DNA from: Caldilinea sp. | Lineage (GTDB): Bacteria; Chloroflexota; Anaerolineae; Caldilineales; Caldilineaceae | Direction: 5' to 3' | DNA: 7,991 bases | Assembly (NCBI GenBank): GCA_026389955.1 | Contig: JAPLGY010000461.1 | Span: 1 to 7,991, forward strand | Part shown: piece by piece, positions 1 through 7,471 of the stretch | Layout of the letters: each line of letters opens with the position of its first letter | Position numbering within the stretch: the first letter of the stretch is position 1 | The notes under the pieces: model-generated | Told to the model about the DNA's origin: nothing | Seen by the model: only the letters and a program-made list of their open reading frames with translations | Databases searched by the model: none | Position numbers and translations under genes: made by a program

Positions 1-1
1 G

Positions 2-388
2 GCCCGCACCCAAGAGGGCGAACGGATCACCTTCCACGACCCTTGTTATCTGGGTCGACAGAATGGGATTGTCGACGAGCCGCGCGTCTTGCTCCAGCAA
101 AGCCATGGTTTGCTGGTCGAGATGCCGCGCCATGGCAGCCAATCCTTCTGTTGTGGTGCCGGCGGGGCTCAGATTTGGAAGGAGGAGGAAGCGGGCAGCG
201 CCGCTGTCAACCAGACGCGCTACGCCGAAGCGGCGGCCACCGGGGCCCAGACGATTGCGGTCGGCTGTCCGTTCTGCTTGACCATGCTGTCGGACGCAGC
301 CCGGCAGGCCGGCCAGGGGATTCAGGTCAAGGAGATCACGGAGCTCCTGCGGGGAGAGGCTGGCGGATCCACTCCTCGAAGAGGGTGA
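2..388 (+). CDS. (Fe-S)-binding protein with C-terminal CCG (heterodisulfide reductase-like) domain, 5' truncated
   Basis: The last 128 codons of a gene that enters from the left edge. Three cysteine clusters are visible: HDPC at residues 12-15 of the fragment, a CCG motif at 50-52 within FCCGAGG, and GCPFC at 88-92. This spacing is that of the cysteine-rich CCG domain of HdrB/GlpC-type proteins, which bind Fe-S clusters and pass electrons in membrane-associated or flavoprotein-linked redox chains. In many bacteria such proteins pair with electron-transfer flavoprotein or acyl-CoA dehydrogenase systems, but the partner here is outside the window. The family-like part ends near ITELL at 112-116, followed by a short Gly/Arg-rich tail. 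The stop is TGA at 386-388. The last 53 bp overlap the 3' end of the convergent peptidase gene. The domain call is firm; the physiological role is not known. Confidence 0.88.
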   Translation, partial: ARTQEGERITFHDPCYLGRQNGIVDEPRVLLQQSHGLLVEMPRHGSQSFCCGAGGAQIWKEEEAGSAAVNQTRYAEAAATGAQTIAVGCPFCLTMLSDAARQAGQGIQVKEITELLRGEAGGSTPRRG

Positions 389-1883
389 ACAGGGCTGGGT
401 CGGAGAGCGTGTGCAGTTCGTTCAGCCACTTCTCGGTATCGACGATCTGCCAACGGTAGCGTTCGACATAGCTGCGCAGAAAGCGGTCGAACTGGCGTTC
501 TCCGACTCTTTGGCGGACGATCTCCCAGAAGATGGCCCCCTTGGCGTAGACGATCGTCTCATACTGGCTGCCGTTGAGGAAGGCTTGGACAGGCTGGTCG
601 ACTGCTGCGTCCTGGGAGCGGCTGCGCAGCCCCTCCACCGGGGTCCGCCACCGTTGTCTGGCCAGCTGTTCGGCCTGGTCGTTGCCGCGCAAATCCTGGA
701 TGTAGAGCCGCATCGAGAACTCTGCCAGCGCCTCGTCCAGCCAGGGGGCGTTGACAGGGTCGTTGTGGACGATCTGGTACCACCACTGATGTGCGGTCTC
801 GTGTGCGGCCAGGAGTTCCAGCCGGTCACGAAACCGTCCATAGGTTTCGACCCCCAGCAGAATCACCTGGGGGTACTCCATCCCGCGGTAGTTGATCGGG
901 GCCGGCGCCACGCGCAGATCGACAAAGGGATAGCTGCCGAACCGGTCGCTGTAGATGCGCAGCGCCTGTGCGGTGTAGCGCAGTGCTGCCCGTCCGGCCG
1001 CTTCTTCGCCGGGCAGGTAGTAACTGGTTACCTGCGTGCCATAGGCTTCGGTGGTCACCTGGCTGAACAGCGGGCTGACATGAATCAGAAACTCGCGCGA
1101 GGGGCCGGTGACATAGACCCGCCGGGCCTGGTCGCCGATCGGTTCGTTTGCCACTTCGGTGCCGCTGGTCACGGCCACCCAGCTGGACGGCAACGTCAGG
1201 GTGACGGAGAAGAGGGAGATCGGATGGAAGGCGGAGTCTCCCCGCTCGTCGCCGATCTCGAGCCACCACTGGCCGGTGCCCAGCGTTGGGCCGTCGGTGT
1301 AGACAGCCAAAGCAGGATAGAAGAGCGGCAGGCTGACCATCTGTTGGCTGCGTCCGAAGAGTGCATAGACGGCGGTCTGGTCGTTCCAGCGGGGAAACTC
1401 CAGCCGCCAGGTCAAGGCGACCGACACTTCTCGTCCCGACAAGAGTGGCACTTCCAGATCCAGACGCACGGCTGTGTTTTCGCTGACGTAGACAAAGGGG
1501 GTTGGGCTGTTCTCCACCAACGCGCTTTGCACCACCAGGTTGCCGCCGTAGTGGCGCAGCATCGGGTAGAGCCGAAAGATCAGGTAGGTCCATGGGTCGT
1601 TGCTGTTGTTGGGGACGGCGATTCTGGCGCTGCCGAAGAGCTGATTTTTGGAGAGGTCGAGGGTCGCGCTGATGGCGTAGCGGGGGACCGGGCCCAGCAG
1701 ATCCAAATCTTGCTGAAACGCTGGTTTTAGCGCGGGTCGGTAGGCGGCGTAGGGATCGGCGGGGGGCGCTGCGTTTGTGCAGCCGCCCAGGATCAGGGTC
1801 AGCAGCAGCCAGAGGCTGCTGCCCAGGCTGGAGGCCAGCCAGACAAATCGATGGGACCTGCGGCAACGTTTTATTTGCTGCAA
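336..1883 (-). CDS. M1-family (gluzincin) metallopeptidase, predicted lipoprotein
   Basis: A 515-residue zinc peptidase of the M1 aminopeptidase type. The N terminus is basic, then hydrophobic (residues 13-32), and ends in a lipobox LGGC with Cys35. This predicts export and lipid anchoring outside the membrane. The N-terminal beta domain spans about 60-290. The catalytic part has a GMEYP segment at 334-338 (the GAMEN-like exopeptidase loop, with Tyr where Asn is usual), HETAH at 361-365, and the third zinc ligand Glu384 in WLDE, giving HEXXH-X18-E. Tyr446 in VYAKG matches the transition-state tyrosine of the family. The ERAP1-like C-terminal domain of long M1 enzymes is absent, so this is a short form. 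The start is taken as TTG at 1881-1883: no ATG or GTG lies between it and the in-frame stop at 1917-1919, and a GAGAGG ribosome site lies 9 nt upstream. Substrate is unknown; nutrient peptides or cell-surface turnover are plausible. Confidence 0.9.
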   Translation of the reverse strand: MQQIKRCRRSHRFVWLASSLGSSLWLLLTLILGGCTNAAPPADPYAAYRPALKPAFQQDLDLLGPVPRYAISATLDLSKNQLFGSARIAVPNNSNDPWTYLIFRLYPMLRHYGGNLVVQSALVENSPTPFVYVSENTAVRLDLEVPLLSGREVSVALTWRLEFPRWNDQTAVYALFGRSQQMVSLPLFYPALAVYTDGPTLGTGQWWLEIGDERGDSAFHPISLFSVTLTLPSSWVAVTSGTEVANEPIGDQARRVYVTGPSREFLIHVSPLFSQVTTEAYGTQVTSYYLPGEEAAGRAALRYTAQALRIYSDRFGSYPFVDLRVAPAPINYRGMEYPQVILLGVETYGRFRDRLELLAAHETAHQWWYQIVHNDPVNAPWLDEALAEFSMRLYIQDLRGNDQAEQLARQRWRTPVEGLRSRSQDAAVDQPVQAFLNGSQYETIVYAKGAIFWEIVRQRVGERQFDRFLRSYVERYRWQIVDTEKWLNELHTLSDPALFTLFEEWIRQPLPAGAP

Positions 1884-2032
1884 CCGTGATGCCCTCTCTC
1901 TGTAAGAATAGACACTTCATCTGGCGAACTGCCTATGATATGCTGTCGTGGAGCAGGCCACACCCCTACTTTTGTAACATTTTTTGGGGCACCTTGCAAG
2001 TAAGCTGGATCCATAAAAACTCAGGCAGGGAC
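1884..2032. promoter_or_regulatory. Divergent intergenic region with candidate promoter(s)
   Basis: This 149-bp stretch separates the divergent peptidase and histidine phosphatase genes and must hold both promoters. It is more AT-rich than its surroundings. On the plus strand TATGAT (1934-1939) is a good -10 box, with TAGACA (1909-1914) as a possible -35 at a long 19-bp spacing. On the minus strand TATTCT (complement of 1905-1910) is a possible -10 box for the peptidase gene. The two candidate promoters overlap, so opposing transcription could interfere. The peptidase ribosome site is the complement of 1893-1898. No clear operator palindrome was found beyond the short TGGATCCA at 2007-2014. 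Confidence 0.4.
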
Positions 2033-2722
2033 ATGGCAGCAACCACTTTTGTACTTTTGATTCGGCACGGCGAAAACGAGTTTGTTGCCACCCACAGATT
2101 GGCAGGCCGTCTTCCTGGCGTCCAGCTCAACGAAAAAGGGGTTGCCCAGGCAGCGCAGCTGGTGGAGTTTTTGCAGGAGCAGCCGCTGGCTGCGGTGTAC
2201 AGCAGCCCGCTGCTTCGTTGTCTGGAGACTGCTCGTCCGCTGGCTGCGGCCCGTGCGCTGCCGGTGGGTGAGGTGCCTGCTTTTTTGGAGGTGGACTACG
2301 GAGAATGGCAGGGAGCCGATCTGCGTGAGCTGTCCAAATTGCCGGAATGGCACAAAGTCCAGTATGCCCCCAGCTCCTTCCGTTTTCCTGGGGGGGAGAC
2401 TTTGCGTGAGGTGCAGCACCGCGCCGTCACTGGCTTGGACAGTCTGCGTGTTCAGCATCCAAACGCTGTGATTGCACTGTTCGCGCACGGCGATGTGATT
2501 CGTACGATGCTTGCCCACTATTTGGGGGTTCCGCTCGACCTTTTTCAGCGGATTGTCATCCAGACGGCTTCGGTCAGTGTTTTGTCGTTTGTCGACGACC
2601 ATCCGGCCGTTTTGGGGATGAACTGTCTGGCGCGGTTGCCTCGGATCGAGCTCAAGCCTTCTTCGGAAAAGGGGGAGGAGGGCAGTGTTTCTGACGCCGG
2701 CTCTGCAGGAACGAACCGATGA
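2033..2722 (+). CDS. Histidine phosphatase superfamily protein, MSMEG_4193 type (probable phosphatase/phosphomutase)
   Basis: A 229-residue protein of the phosphoglycerate mutase-like histidine phosphatase superfamily. The catalytic RHGE motif is at residues 11-14, with His12 the expected phospho-acceptor. SSPLLR at 57-62 supplies the second phosphate-pocket arginine, DYGEWQG at 88-94 carries the usual acid Glu91, and AHGD at 151-154 supplies the second histidine, His152. The stretch after it (LDLFQRIV, 168-175, then a Ser/Val-rich strand) is characteristic of TIGR03848, one of a three-gene set found with DUF3090 and SCO1664-type kinases. The start is ATG at 2033, because the RHG motif then falls at residue 11 as is normal; an open frame continues upstream but encodes nothing family-like. 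A GCAGGG element lies just before the ATG. Residues about 208-229 form a Ser/Glu/Gly-rich, probably disordered tail. The true substrate is unknown. Confidence 0.9.
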   Translation: MAATTFVLLIRHGENEFVATHRLAGRLPGVQLNEKGVAQAAQLVEFLQEQPLAAVYSSPLLRCLETARPLAAARALPVGEVPAFLEVDYGEWQGADLRELSKLPEWHKVQYAPSSFRFPGGETLREVQHRAVTGLDSLRVQHPNAVIALFAHGDVIRTMLAHYLGVPLDLFQRIVIQTASVSVLSFVDDHPAVLGMNCLARLPRIELKPSSEKGEEGSVSDAGSAGTNR

Positions 2723-2830
2723 ACAGTGGATGGAGAGAAGGGGTGCGCGCCAGAGCGTGGCCTCACCGCGACCTGTGGCCTCTCGGCTGCGGGTCTTTCC
2801 GGCGCGCAAAAGCCGCAACAGAGCGACACC
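2723..2830 (+). repeat. 108-nt leader before the DUF3090 gene with an 8-bp inverted repeat and a direct repeat
   Basis: TGCGCGCC at 2744-2751 is perfectly complementary to GGCGCGCA at 2801-2808, so the RNA could close a stem around a 49-nt interior. Inside lies a direct repeat of GTGGCCTC (2757-2764 and 2775-2782). The same arms, GCGCGCC and GGCGCGCAA, recur in the leader of the pyrophosphorylase gene at 4166-4182. There is no T-run, so this is not a classical terminator. If translation began at the in-frame GTG at 2726, this stretch would be coding. A structural or regulatory role is inferred only. Confidence 0.4.
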
Positions 2831-3379
2831 ATGCAGTATCAACATGATTTGAACCCAGTCGACAGCATCGTCGCCGACGCAGTCGGCGAGCCGGGCAAGC
2901 GCACATTTTTTCTGCAGGCACGTCAGGGGCGCCAGTTGGTCAGCGTGATGCTGGAAAAGCAGGAGGTCAACAACCTGGCGCTCAGCATTCTCCAGCTGCT
3001 GGAAGAGCTGGAGGAGCGTTACCCAGATCTGCCGCCAGCGCAGCAAGGTGGCCGCGCAGCGCAGGCTGTGGTTCCGTTTGAGCCGGTCTTTCGTTCTTCT
3101 CAGCTGATCCTTGGCTACGACGAAACGAACGACCGGATCTGGGTCATTGCCAAGGCGTTGGTGGCAGACGAGTCTGGCACCTGGCTCAGCCCTGAAGACG
3201 AGCGGGTTCCAGCCGTCCGTTTTGTCGCCACGCGAGCGCAGATGCGTTCGTTGAGCGACTATGCATTGCAGGTTGTCGCCAGCGGGCGTCCGATCTGCCC
3301 GCTTTGTGGGCGTCCGATCGACTACGGCGGCCATTTTTGTCCGCGCACCGACGGCCATGCCATGCCGATTGTGCTGTGA
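2831..3379 (+). CDS. DUF3090 family protein (TIGR03847), member of the kinase/phosphomutase trio
   Basis: A 182-residue protein of unknown function matching the DUF3090 family. The N-terminal block has NPVDSI (8-13), then [12 protein letters not shown] (19-30) and [10 protein letters not shown] (37-46), the family's best conserved part. The C terminus has CPLCG at 156-160 and GHFCPR at 167-172, then DGH at 174-176. Cys156, Cys159, Cys170 and nearby histidines (168, 176) could form a zinc-ribbon-like metal site. ATG 2831 is chosen because the family homology begins there; a GTG at 2726, 3 nt after the upstream stop, would add 35 residues with no family resemblance. Neither start has a strong ribosome site. 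It lies between the histidine phosphatase and the kinase-like gene, the same three families that cluster in Actinobacteria. A metal-binding partner or scaffold of the other two is possible but unproven. Confidence 0.88.
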   Translation: MQYQHDLNPVDSIVADAVGEPGKRTFFLQARQGRQLVSVMLEKQEVNNLALSILQLLEELEERYPDLPPAQQGGRAAQAVVPFEPVFRSSQLILGYDETNDRIWVIAKALVADESGTWLSPEDERVPAVRFVATRAQMRSLSDYALQVVASGRPICPLCGRPIDYGGHFCPRTDGHAMPIVL

Positions 3380-3391
3380 TGTGGGCGATAT

Positions 3392-4123
3392 ATGGCGGTT
3401 GAACTGACTGAAGCGCAGGTGTTGACCACCTTGCAGCAGGGGAGCATGGCTGAAAAGGGATTGCTTCCCTACAGCTCCAACCACAGCTTTTTGGTTGTCG
3501 TCGAGCATGAGGAGTGGGCGCTGCCGGCGGTCTACAAACCAAGGCGTGGAGAGACGCCGTTGTGGGATTTTGCCAGGGGCACGCTTTGTCGCCGCGAGAG
3601 AGCCGCCTATGTGGTCAGCCAGGCTCTGGGGTGGCGGCTGGTTCCGCCTACGGTGTTGCGGAGCGGCACACGGGGGCTGGGCAGCGTGCAATTTTTTGTC
3701 GACCACGACAGCGACAGCCACTATTTTTCGGCGGCAGAAGACGCTCGCTTTACCGATTCTTTTCGCCAGCTGGCCCTCTTCGACTTTGTGATCAACAACG
3801 CCGACCGCAAGAGTGGGCACTGTCTGGTGGGCAACGACGGCCGTGTGTGGGCCATCGACCACGGCATTTGTTTTCATGCGGACTACAAGCTGCGTACGGT
3901 GGTCTGGGAGTTCAGCGACACCCCGATCGAAGCCACCTATCAGGTCGACCTGGCCGAGCTGAACGCCGAGCTGCGTGAGGGGGAGCTGGGGGAGCAGCTG
4001 GCAGAGTTGCTGGCGCAGGAAGAAGTGGATGCGCTCCGGCAGCGTGTTGCCCAGCTGCTGCAGACCGGCCGTTATCCGGCCCCTTCCGAATTTCGCCGCA
4101 ACTACCCTTGGCCGCCCATCTAG
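3392..4123 (+). CDS. SCO1664 family protein (TIGR03843), PI3/4-kinase-like
   Basis: A 243-residue protein of the SCO1664 family, distantly related to phosphatidylinositol 3-/4-kinases and the HipA/FAM20-type kinase fold. AVYKP at 46-50 gives a likely ATP-binding Lys49. CRRERAAY at 66-73 resembles the helix that carries the pairing Glu. NNADRKSGH at 135-143 is the catalytic-loop equivalent with Asp138, and AIDHG at 154-158 supplies the metal-binding Asp156 in place of DFG. All expected kinase residues are present, so activity is plausible; whether the target is a small molecule or a protein is unknown. There is no membrane segment or signal peptide, so it is cytoplasmic. The start ATG at 3392 lies 12 nt after the DUF3090 stop without a clear ribosome site, which suggests translational coupling. 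The C terminus is charged, then ends in a Pro/Trp-rich tail. Family call is strong; biochemical role is inferred. Confidence 0.88.
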   Translation: MAVELTEAQVLTTLQQGSMAEKGLLPYSSNHSFLVVVEHEEWALPAVYKPRRGETPLWDFARGTLCRRERAAYVVSQALGWRLVPPTVLRSGTRGLGSVQFFVDHDSDSHYFSAAEDARFTDSFRQLALFDFVINNADRKSGHCLVGNDGRVWAIDHGICFHADYKLRTVVWEFSDTPIEATYQVDLAELNAELREGELGEQLAELLAQEEVDALRQRVAQLLQTGRYPAPSEFRRNYPWPPI

Positions 4124-4136
4124 GCCATCCAGCGCC

Positions 4137-4150
4137 GTTGCGGGCGCAAC
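4137..4150 (+). repeat. Short perfect inverted repeat (hairpin) after the SCO1664-type gene
   Basis: GTTGCGGGCGCAAC is a perfect dyad that can fold as a 5-bp stem with a GGGC loop, starting 13 nt after the stop codon of the kinase-like gene. It is followed by TGTTCTCGG, not a T-run, so it is at best a weak terminator or an mRNA 3'-end stabiliser. Confidence 0.45.
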
Positions 4151-4165
4151 TGTTCTCGGGGGATC

Positions 4166-4180
4166 GCGCGCCGGGCGCGC
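4166..4180 (+). repeat. GC-only hairpin directly before the pyrophosphorylase ribosome binding site
   Basis: GCGCGC (4166-4171), CGG, GCGCGC (4175-4180) form a perfect 6-bp all-GC stem with a 3-nt loop. The ribosome binding site begins at the next base, 4181. Such a stem could shield or expose the site, stabilise a processed mRNA end, or be a DNA dyad bound by a protein. Its arms recur at 2745-2751 and 2801-2809. Confidence 0.5.
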
Positions 4181-4188
4181 AAGGAGAG
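4181..4188 (+). promoter_or_regulatory. Strong ribosome binding site that fixes a GTG start
   Basis: AAGGAGAG lies 5 nt before GTG at 4194-4196. It is the best Shine-Dalgarno sequence in the window and decides the start of the pyrophosphorylase fusion against longer in-frame options that begin inside the kinase-like gene. Confidence 0.8.
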
Positions 4189-4193
4189 ATCTT

Positions 4194-6725
4194 GTGAAAG
4201 CGGTTGTCATGGCTGGGGGGGAAGGTTCTCGGCTGCGCCCGTTGACGATTGGCCGTCCCAAGCCGATGGTTCCGATCGTCAACAAAACTGTGATTGGCCA
4301 CATCTTTGACCTGCTCAAGTACCACGGGATCACCGAGGTGGTGGTCACGCTGCGCTATATGGCCTCGGCGATCGAAGACTTTTACGACGACGGCAGCACG
4401 GTCGGTATGCAGATTACCTATGTGGTGGAGGAAGCGCCGCTAGGCACGGCGGGCAGCGTCAAAAATGCGGCTCGTTATCTTGACGAGACCTTTATCGTGA
4501 TCAGCGGCGATGCGCTGACCGACTTTGACCTGGAGAAAATCGTCCGTGTCCACCAAGAACGTGGGGCGCTGGCCAGCATCACCTTGGCCCATGTGCCTGA
4601 CCCGCTCGAGTTTGGGGTGATCATCACTGCGCCAGACGGTCGCGTCCTGCAATTTTTAGAAAAGCCATCGTGGGGGGAAGTGTTGTCGGACACCGTCAAC
4701 ACAGGGCTGTACGTGCTCGAGCCAGAGGTGCTGGAGCTTATTCCAGAGGGGGTCCCCTACGATTTTTCCAGCGAACTCTTTCCTCGTCTGCTGGCCGACC
4801 AACGAGCGCTTTACGGCTACATTGCCGACGGCTACTGGTGTGACGTTGGCAACATGGCCGAGTACATGCGTGCCAACGCCGATGTGCTCTACGGTCGGCT
4901 GCGGCTGGCCGAGCCGATCGGAACCCACCTGGGCGGCGGGATCTGGGTGGGCGATCAGGTCGAGATCGCACCGAGCGCCCAGCTTTTTGGCCCTATCTAC
5001 CTGGGCAACGAGGTCAAGATCAAGGGGGATGTGCGCATCTACGGGCCGGCGGCGATTCGCGACTACACGATCGTCGACAACCACACCAGCATCGAACGCT
5101 GCATCGTCTGGCGCAACAACTACATCGGCGAATCCTGCGAACTGCGCGGGGCCATCATCACCCGTCAGTGCAGCGTGAAAGCCCAGGCCATTCTGTTGGA
5201 AGGGGTCGTCGTCGGCGACAACTGTGTGATCGGTGAAGGGGCTGTGCTCCACACCAACGTCAAACTCTGGCCCAGCAAGGAGGTCGAAGCGGGTGCGACG
5301 ATCAAAGACAGCATTATCTGGGGCAACCAGGGCCGCCGTGTGCTCTTTAACCGGTTCGGAGCCTCTGGGGTTGTCAACATCGATCTGACCCCAGAGTTTG
5401 CCGCCAAGCTGAGTGCGGCGTTGGGGGCCACCCTGCCCAAAGGCAGCTACGTCGCCATCAACCGTGATTCACACCGCAGCTCGCGCATGCTCAAACGGGC
5501 CCTGATCAGCGGGCTGCCCGGGACGGGTGTCAATGTCTGGGATCTGGGCAGCGTAGCCATCCCGGTTCTGCGCCACTATGTGCGTCAGCGCAAGGACTCT
5601 TCGGCCGGCATCCATGTGCGGCTCAGCCCCTTCGACCAACGGGTGGTGGATATCCGGATTGTCGACGGCCAGGGGCTCAACCAGACGCCAGCCGCCGAGC
5701 GTGCGATCGAACGCAGCTTTGTGCGCGAAGATTTTCGGCGTGCCTTTCTCGACGAAATCGGCGTGATCGCCTATGCCCACGAACCGATCGCCGAGTATAC
5801 GGGAGATTTTATGCGCCACGTCGACGCGCTGCGCATTCGCAACTACGGCTTCAAACTGGTCTGCGACTATTCTCACGGGCTGGCAGGCGACACCCTGGCC
5901 GCCATCTTCAACCAGCTCGGCGTCGATGTGGTGCCGCTCAATGCCCGCGTCGACGAGACCAAGCTGGCCATGCTGCAGACCGAATTCAAAACCAACCAAG
6001 AACGGATGGGAAAAATTGTGCGTGCGCTCGACGCTCAGTTGGGGGTCCAGGTGGATGTTGGCGGTGAAAAGCTTTTTTTGGTCGATGAGCGGGGCGATCT
6101 GATCGACGATGTCACTGCGGCTGCGTTGATGCTCGAGCTGGCTCTGTACGCCCATCCCGGCCGCCCGGTCGCCGTCCCGATCACGATGCCCAATGCCTTC
6201 GAGACGATCGCCAACTGGCACGGCGCCCGGCTCCTGCGCATCGCCCAGAACCTGCACGGCCCGATGCACACTGCCAGCTATGTCGGTGTCCTTGTGATCG
6301 CAGATGGGGCGGGCAGCTTCATCTTCCCCGGTTTCCAGCCTGCCGTCGACGGCATGATGGCCATCGTCCGTCTGCTCGAATATCTGGCGATCCGAAAACT
6401 GCCGCTCAGCGAGATTGTCGCGTACTTGCCGCGCTCGCATCTGGCCAAAGAATCGGTTGCCTGCGGCTGGGAGCACAAAGCCACTGTCATGCGTCTTCTG
6501 ATGGAACAGCACCAGAACCGTCCGATCGACTCGATCGACGGGCTCAAGCTCCATCTGGACCATGGCGAATGGGTGCATCTCTCGCCCAACCCTGAAAAGC
6601 CCCGTTTCGAGATCGTCGCCGAGGCCGAAAATGCAGCGCGTGCCGGGGAACTGGCGGTCTACTATCGACAGTGCATCGAGACCTTGCTTCAGGAGAACAA
6701 CGGCAGCCGCCGCCAGGGGGAATGA
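4194..6725 (+). CDS. Mannose-1-phosphate guanylyltransferase-like NDP-sugar pyrophosphorylase fused to a degenerate phosphomannomutase-like domain
   Basis: An 843-residue cytoplasmic fusion. Residues 1-235 are a nucleotidyltransferase: [11 protein letters not shown] at 8-18 is the pyrophosphorylase signature, with PKPMVPI at 22-28, SGD at 104-106, EKP at 156-158 and CDVG at 216-219. These are the residues that bind NTP, sugar phosphate and metal. Residues about 245-375 are hexapeptide repeats of a left-handed beta helix, as in GDP-mannose and glucose-1-phosphate pyrophosphorylases. From about 388 the protein follows the phosphohexomutase fold (DLTPEFA at 397-403, RDSHRSS at 424-430, DLG at 450-452), but its catalytic loops are not conserved. 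The architecture and length match an approximately 840-residue family in Cyanobacteria and Chloroflexi annotated as mannose-1-phosphate guanylyltransferase. The likely product is GDP-mannose or a related nucleotide sugar for glycans; substrate specificity cannot be read from sequence. It starts 70 nt after the kinase-like gene and ends 6 nt before tsaE. Confidence 0.88.
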   Translation: MKAVVMAGGEGSRLRPLTIGRPKPMVPIVNKTVIGHIFDLLKYHGITEVVVTLRYMASAIEDFYDDGSTVGMQITYVVEEAPLGTAGSVKNAARYLDETFIVISGDALTDFDLEKIVRVHQERGALASITLAHVPDPLEFGVIITAPDGRVLQFLEKPSWGEVLSDTVNTGLYVLEPEVLELIPEGVPYDFSSELFPRLLADQRALYGYIADGYWCDVGNMAEYMRANADVLYGRLRLAEPIGTHLGGGIWVGDQVEIAPSAQLFGPIYLGNEVKIKGDVRIYGPAAIRDYTIVDNHTSIERCIVWRNNYIGESCELRGAIITRQCSVKAQAILLEGVVVGDNCVIGEGAVLHTNVKLWPSKEVEAGATIKDSIIWGNQGRRVLFNRFGASGVVNIDLTPEFAAKLSAALGATLPKGSYVAINRDSHRSSRMLKRALISGLPGTGVNVWDLGSVAIPVLRHYVRQRKDSSAGIHVRLSPFDQRVVDIRIVDGQGLNQTPAAERAIERSFVREDFRRAFLDEIGVIAYAHEPIAEYTGDFMRHVDALRIRNYGFKLVCDYSHGLAGDTLAAIFNQLGVDVVPLNARVDETKLAMLQTEFKTNQERMGKIVRALDAQLGVQVDVGGEKLFLVDERGDLIDDVTAAALMLELALYAHPGRPVAVPITMPNAFETIANWHGARLLRIAQNLHGPMHTASYVGVLVIADGAGSFIFPGFQPAVDGMMAIVRLLEYLAIRKLPLSEIVAYLPRSHLAKESVACGWEHKATVMRLLMEQHQNRPIDSIDGLKLHLDHGEWVHLSPNPEKPRFEIVAEAENAARAGELAVYYRQCIETLLQENNGSRRQGE

Positions 6726-6731
6726 ACCACG

Positions 6732-7241
6732 ATGGACGGACTGCTGCTGCAGACGTGTTCTGCCCATGGGACCCGCAGGGTTGGGGTTGCCTTGGGGCAT
6801 GTGCTGTTGGGGGGGGAAGTGTTGGCGCTCTGCGGCAATTTGGGGGCTGGCAAAACAACGCTGGTGCAGGGCATCGCTGTCGGCCTGGGGTTGGAGGTGC
6901 GGGTGACCAGCCCCACCTTCACCCTGATCAACGAATATGGTGCCCTCGGCAATCGCTGTCGCCTGCTCCATGCCGACACCTATCGGCTGGCCGAGCCGGC
7001 AACCGAGGCGGAGATGTTGGGCGAGCTGTTCGACGAAGGGCCGGGGGCCGTGGTCGCCGTCGAGTGGGCAGAGCGTGTGGCGGCGCTGCTGCCCCCTGAC
7101 CATCTGCGCGTCGAGTTCAGCATCGACGATGCGACCACACGGACCCTGCGGCTGACTGCCACGGGTGTCGAGAGTGCGGCGCTGCTCGAACGGCTGCGGG
7201 CTCGGCTGGCCGAGCTGCCAGATGAAGCGGAAGGTAGGTAG
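6732..7241 (+). CDS. tsaE: tRNA threonylcarbamoyladenosine biosynthesis ATPase TsaE
   Basis: A 169-residue P-loop ATPase that works with TsaB and TsaD to make t6A at position 37 of ANN-decoding tRNAs. Walker A is GNLGAGKTT at 35-43. SPTFTLINEY at 60-69, HADTYRL at 80-86 and EWAER at 111-115 are the hallmark TsaE motifs, in the usual order. Length is normal for the family, with a slightly extended C-terminal helix rich in Leu, Arg and Glu. The ATG at 6732 is 6 nt after the upstream stop, and AGGGGGA at 6715-6721 is a usable ribosome site, so the gene is very probably co-transcribed with the pyrophosphorylase. tsaB, tsaD and tsaC are not in the window. The stop is TAG at 7239-7241, before the tRNA-Val promoter. 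Confidence 0.95.
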   Translation: MDGLLLQTCSAHGTRRVGVALGHVLLGGEVLALCGNLGAGKTTLVQGIAVGLGLEVRVTSPTFTLINEYGALGNRCRLLHADTYRLAEPATEAEMLGELFDEGPGAVVAVEWAERVAALLPPDHLRVEFSIDDATTRTLRLTATGVESAALLERLRARLAELPDEAEGR

Positions 7242-7280
7242 AGACGTCGAGTTGTTTGAAAAATTTGGTTTCTGAGCAGG

Positions 7281-7309
7281 TTGACAAAGCCACTGGATGA
7301 AAGTATAGT
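7281..7309 (+). promoter_or_regulatory. Sigma-70-type promoter of the tRNA-Val gene
   Basis: TTGACA (7281-7286) and TATAGT (7304-7309) are separated by exactly 17 bp, giving a perfect -35 and a five-of-six -10. Transcription should begin near 7316, about 9 nt before the mature tRNA. The stretch just after the -10 is G-rich, as is common in stable-RNA promoters under stringent control, though that control is inferred. Confidence 0.85.
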
Positions 7310-7324
7310 GTAGGGGCTGGACAG

Positions 7325-7401
<77 letters not shown>

Positions 7402-7434
7402 GTTTTGAACGACCACACCGTATGCCAGCCGCCA

Positions 7435-7462
7435 TTCTTTCTATCCCCAGCCCTGGTAGAAT
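7435..7462 (+). promoter_or_regulatory. Candidate extended -10 promoter for selA
   Basis: TGG directly before TAGAAT (7457-7462) makes an extended -10 element. TTCTTT at 7435-7440 is a weak -35 at 16 bp. Initiation would fall near 7469-7471, almost at the selA ATG (7472), implying a leaderless or nearly leaderless mRNA. This fits the lack of a Shine-Dalgarno sequence. Read-through from tRNA-Val is the alternative. Confidence 0.4.
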
Positions 7463-7471
7463 CAGAGCAAG

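Noticed and set aside
411..1730. A 439-codon plus-strand open frame opposite the M1 peptidase gene
   Set aside because: It is the in-register antisense of a gene with an intact HEXXH-X18-E site and lipobox. No independent support.
1775..2032. A longer N terminus for the histidine phosphatase
   Set aside because: The upstream frame runs through the divergent promoter region and the 5' end of the peptidase gene and has no family similarity. ATG 2033 places RHG at the normal distance from the N terminus.
3975..4193. An N-terminal extension of the pyrophosphorylase reaching into the kinase-like gene
   Set aside because: The strong ribosome site at 4181-4188 and the signature loop starting at residue 8 after GTG 4194 fix the start.
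2021..4348. A 775-codon open frame on the minus strand opposite the trio and the start of the pyrophosphorylase
   Set aside because: It is in exact codon register antisense to the three trio genes, where stops would require TTA, CTA or TCA codons, and those are rare in this GC-rich genome. Its translation is Arg/Gln/His-rich with no recognisable domain, while the sense genes are clear family members.
5469..7103. A 544-codon minus-strand open frame opposite the pyrophosphorylase and tsaE
   Set aside because: Same cause: in-register antisense of well-recognised genes with few TTA/CTA/TCA codons. The translation has no motif.
7402..7471. A rho-independent terminator after tRNA-Val
   Set aside because: No stem followed by a T-run could be found in the 70 nt before selA. 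The AGTTTTG just after the tRNA has no hairpin other than the tRNA itself.
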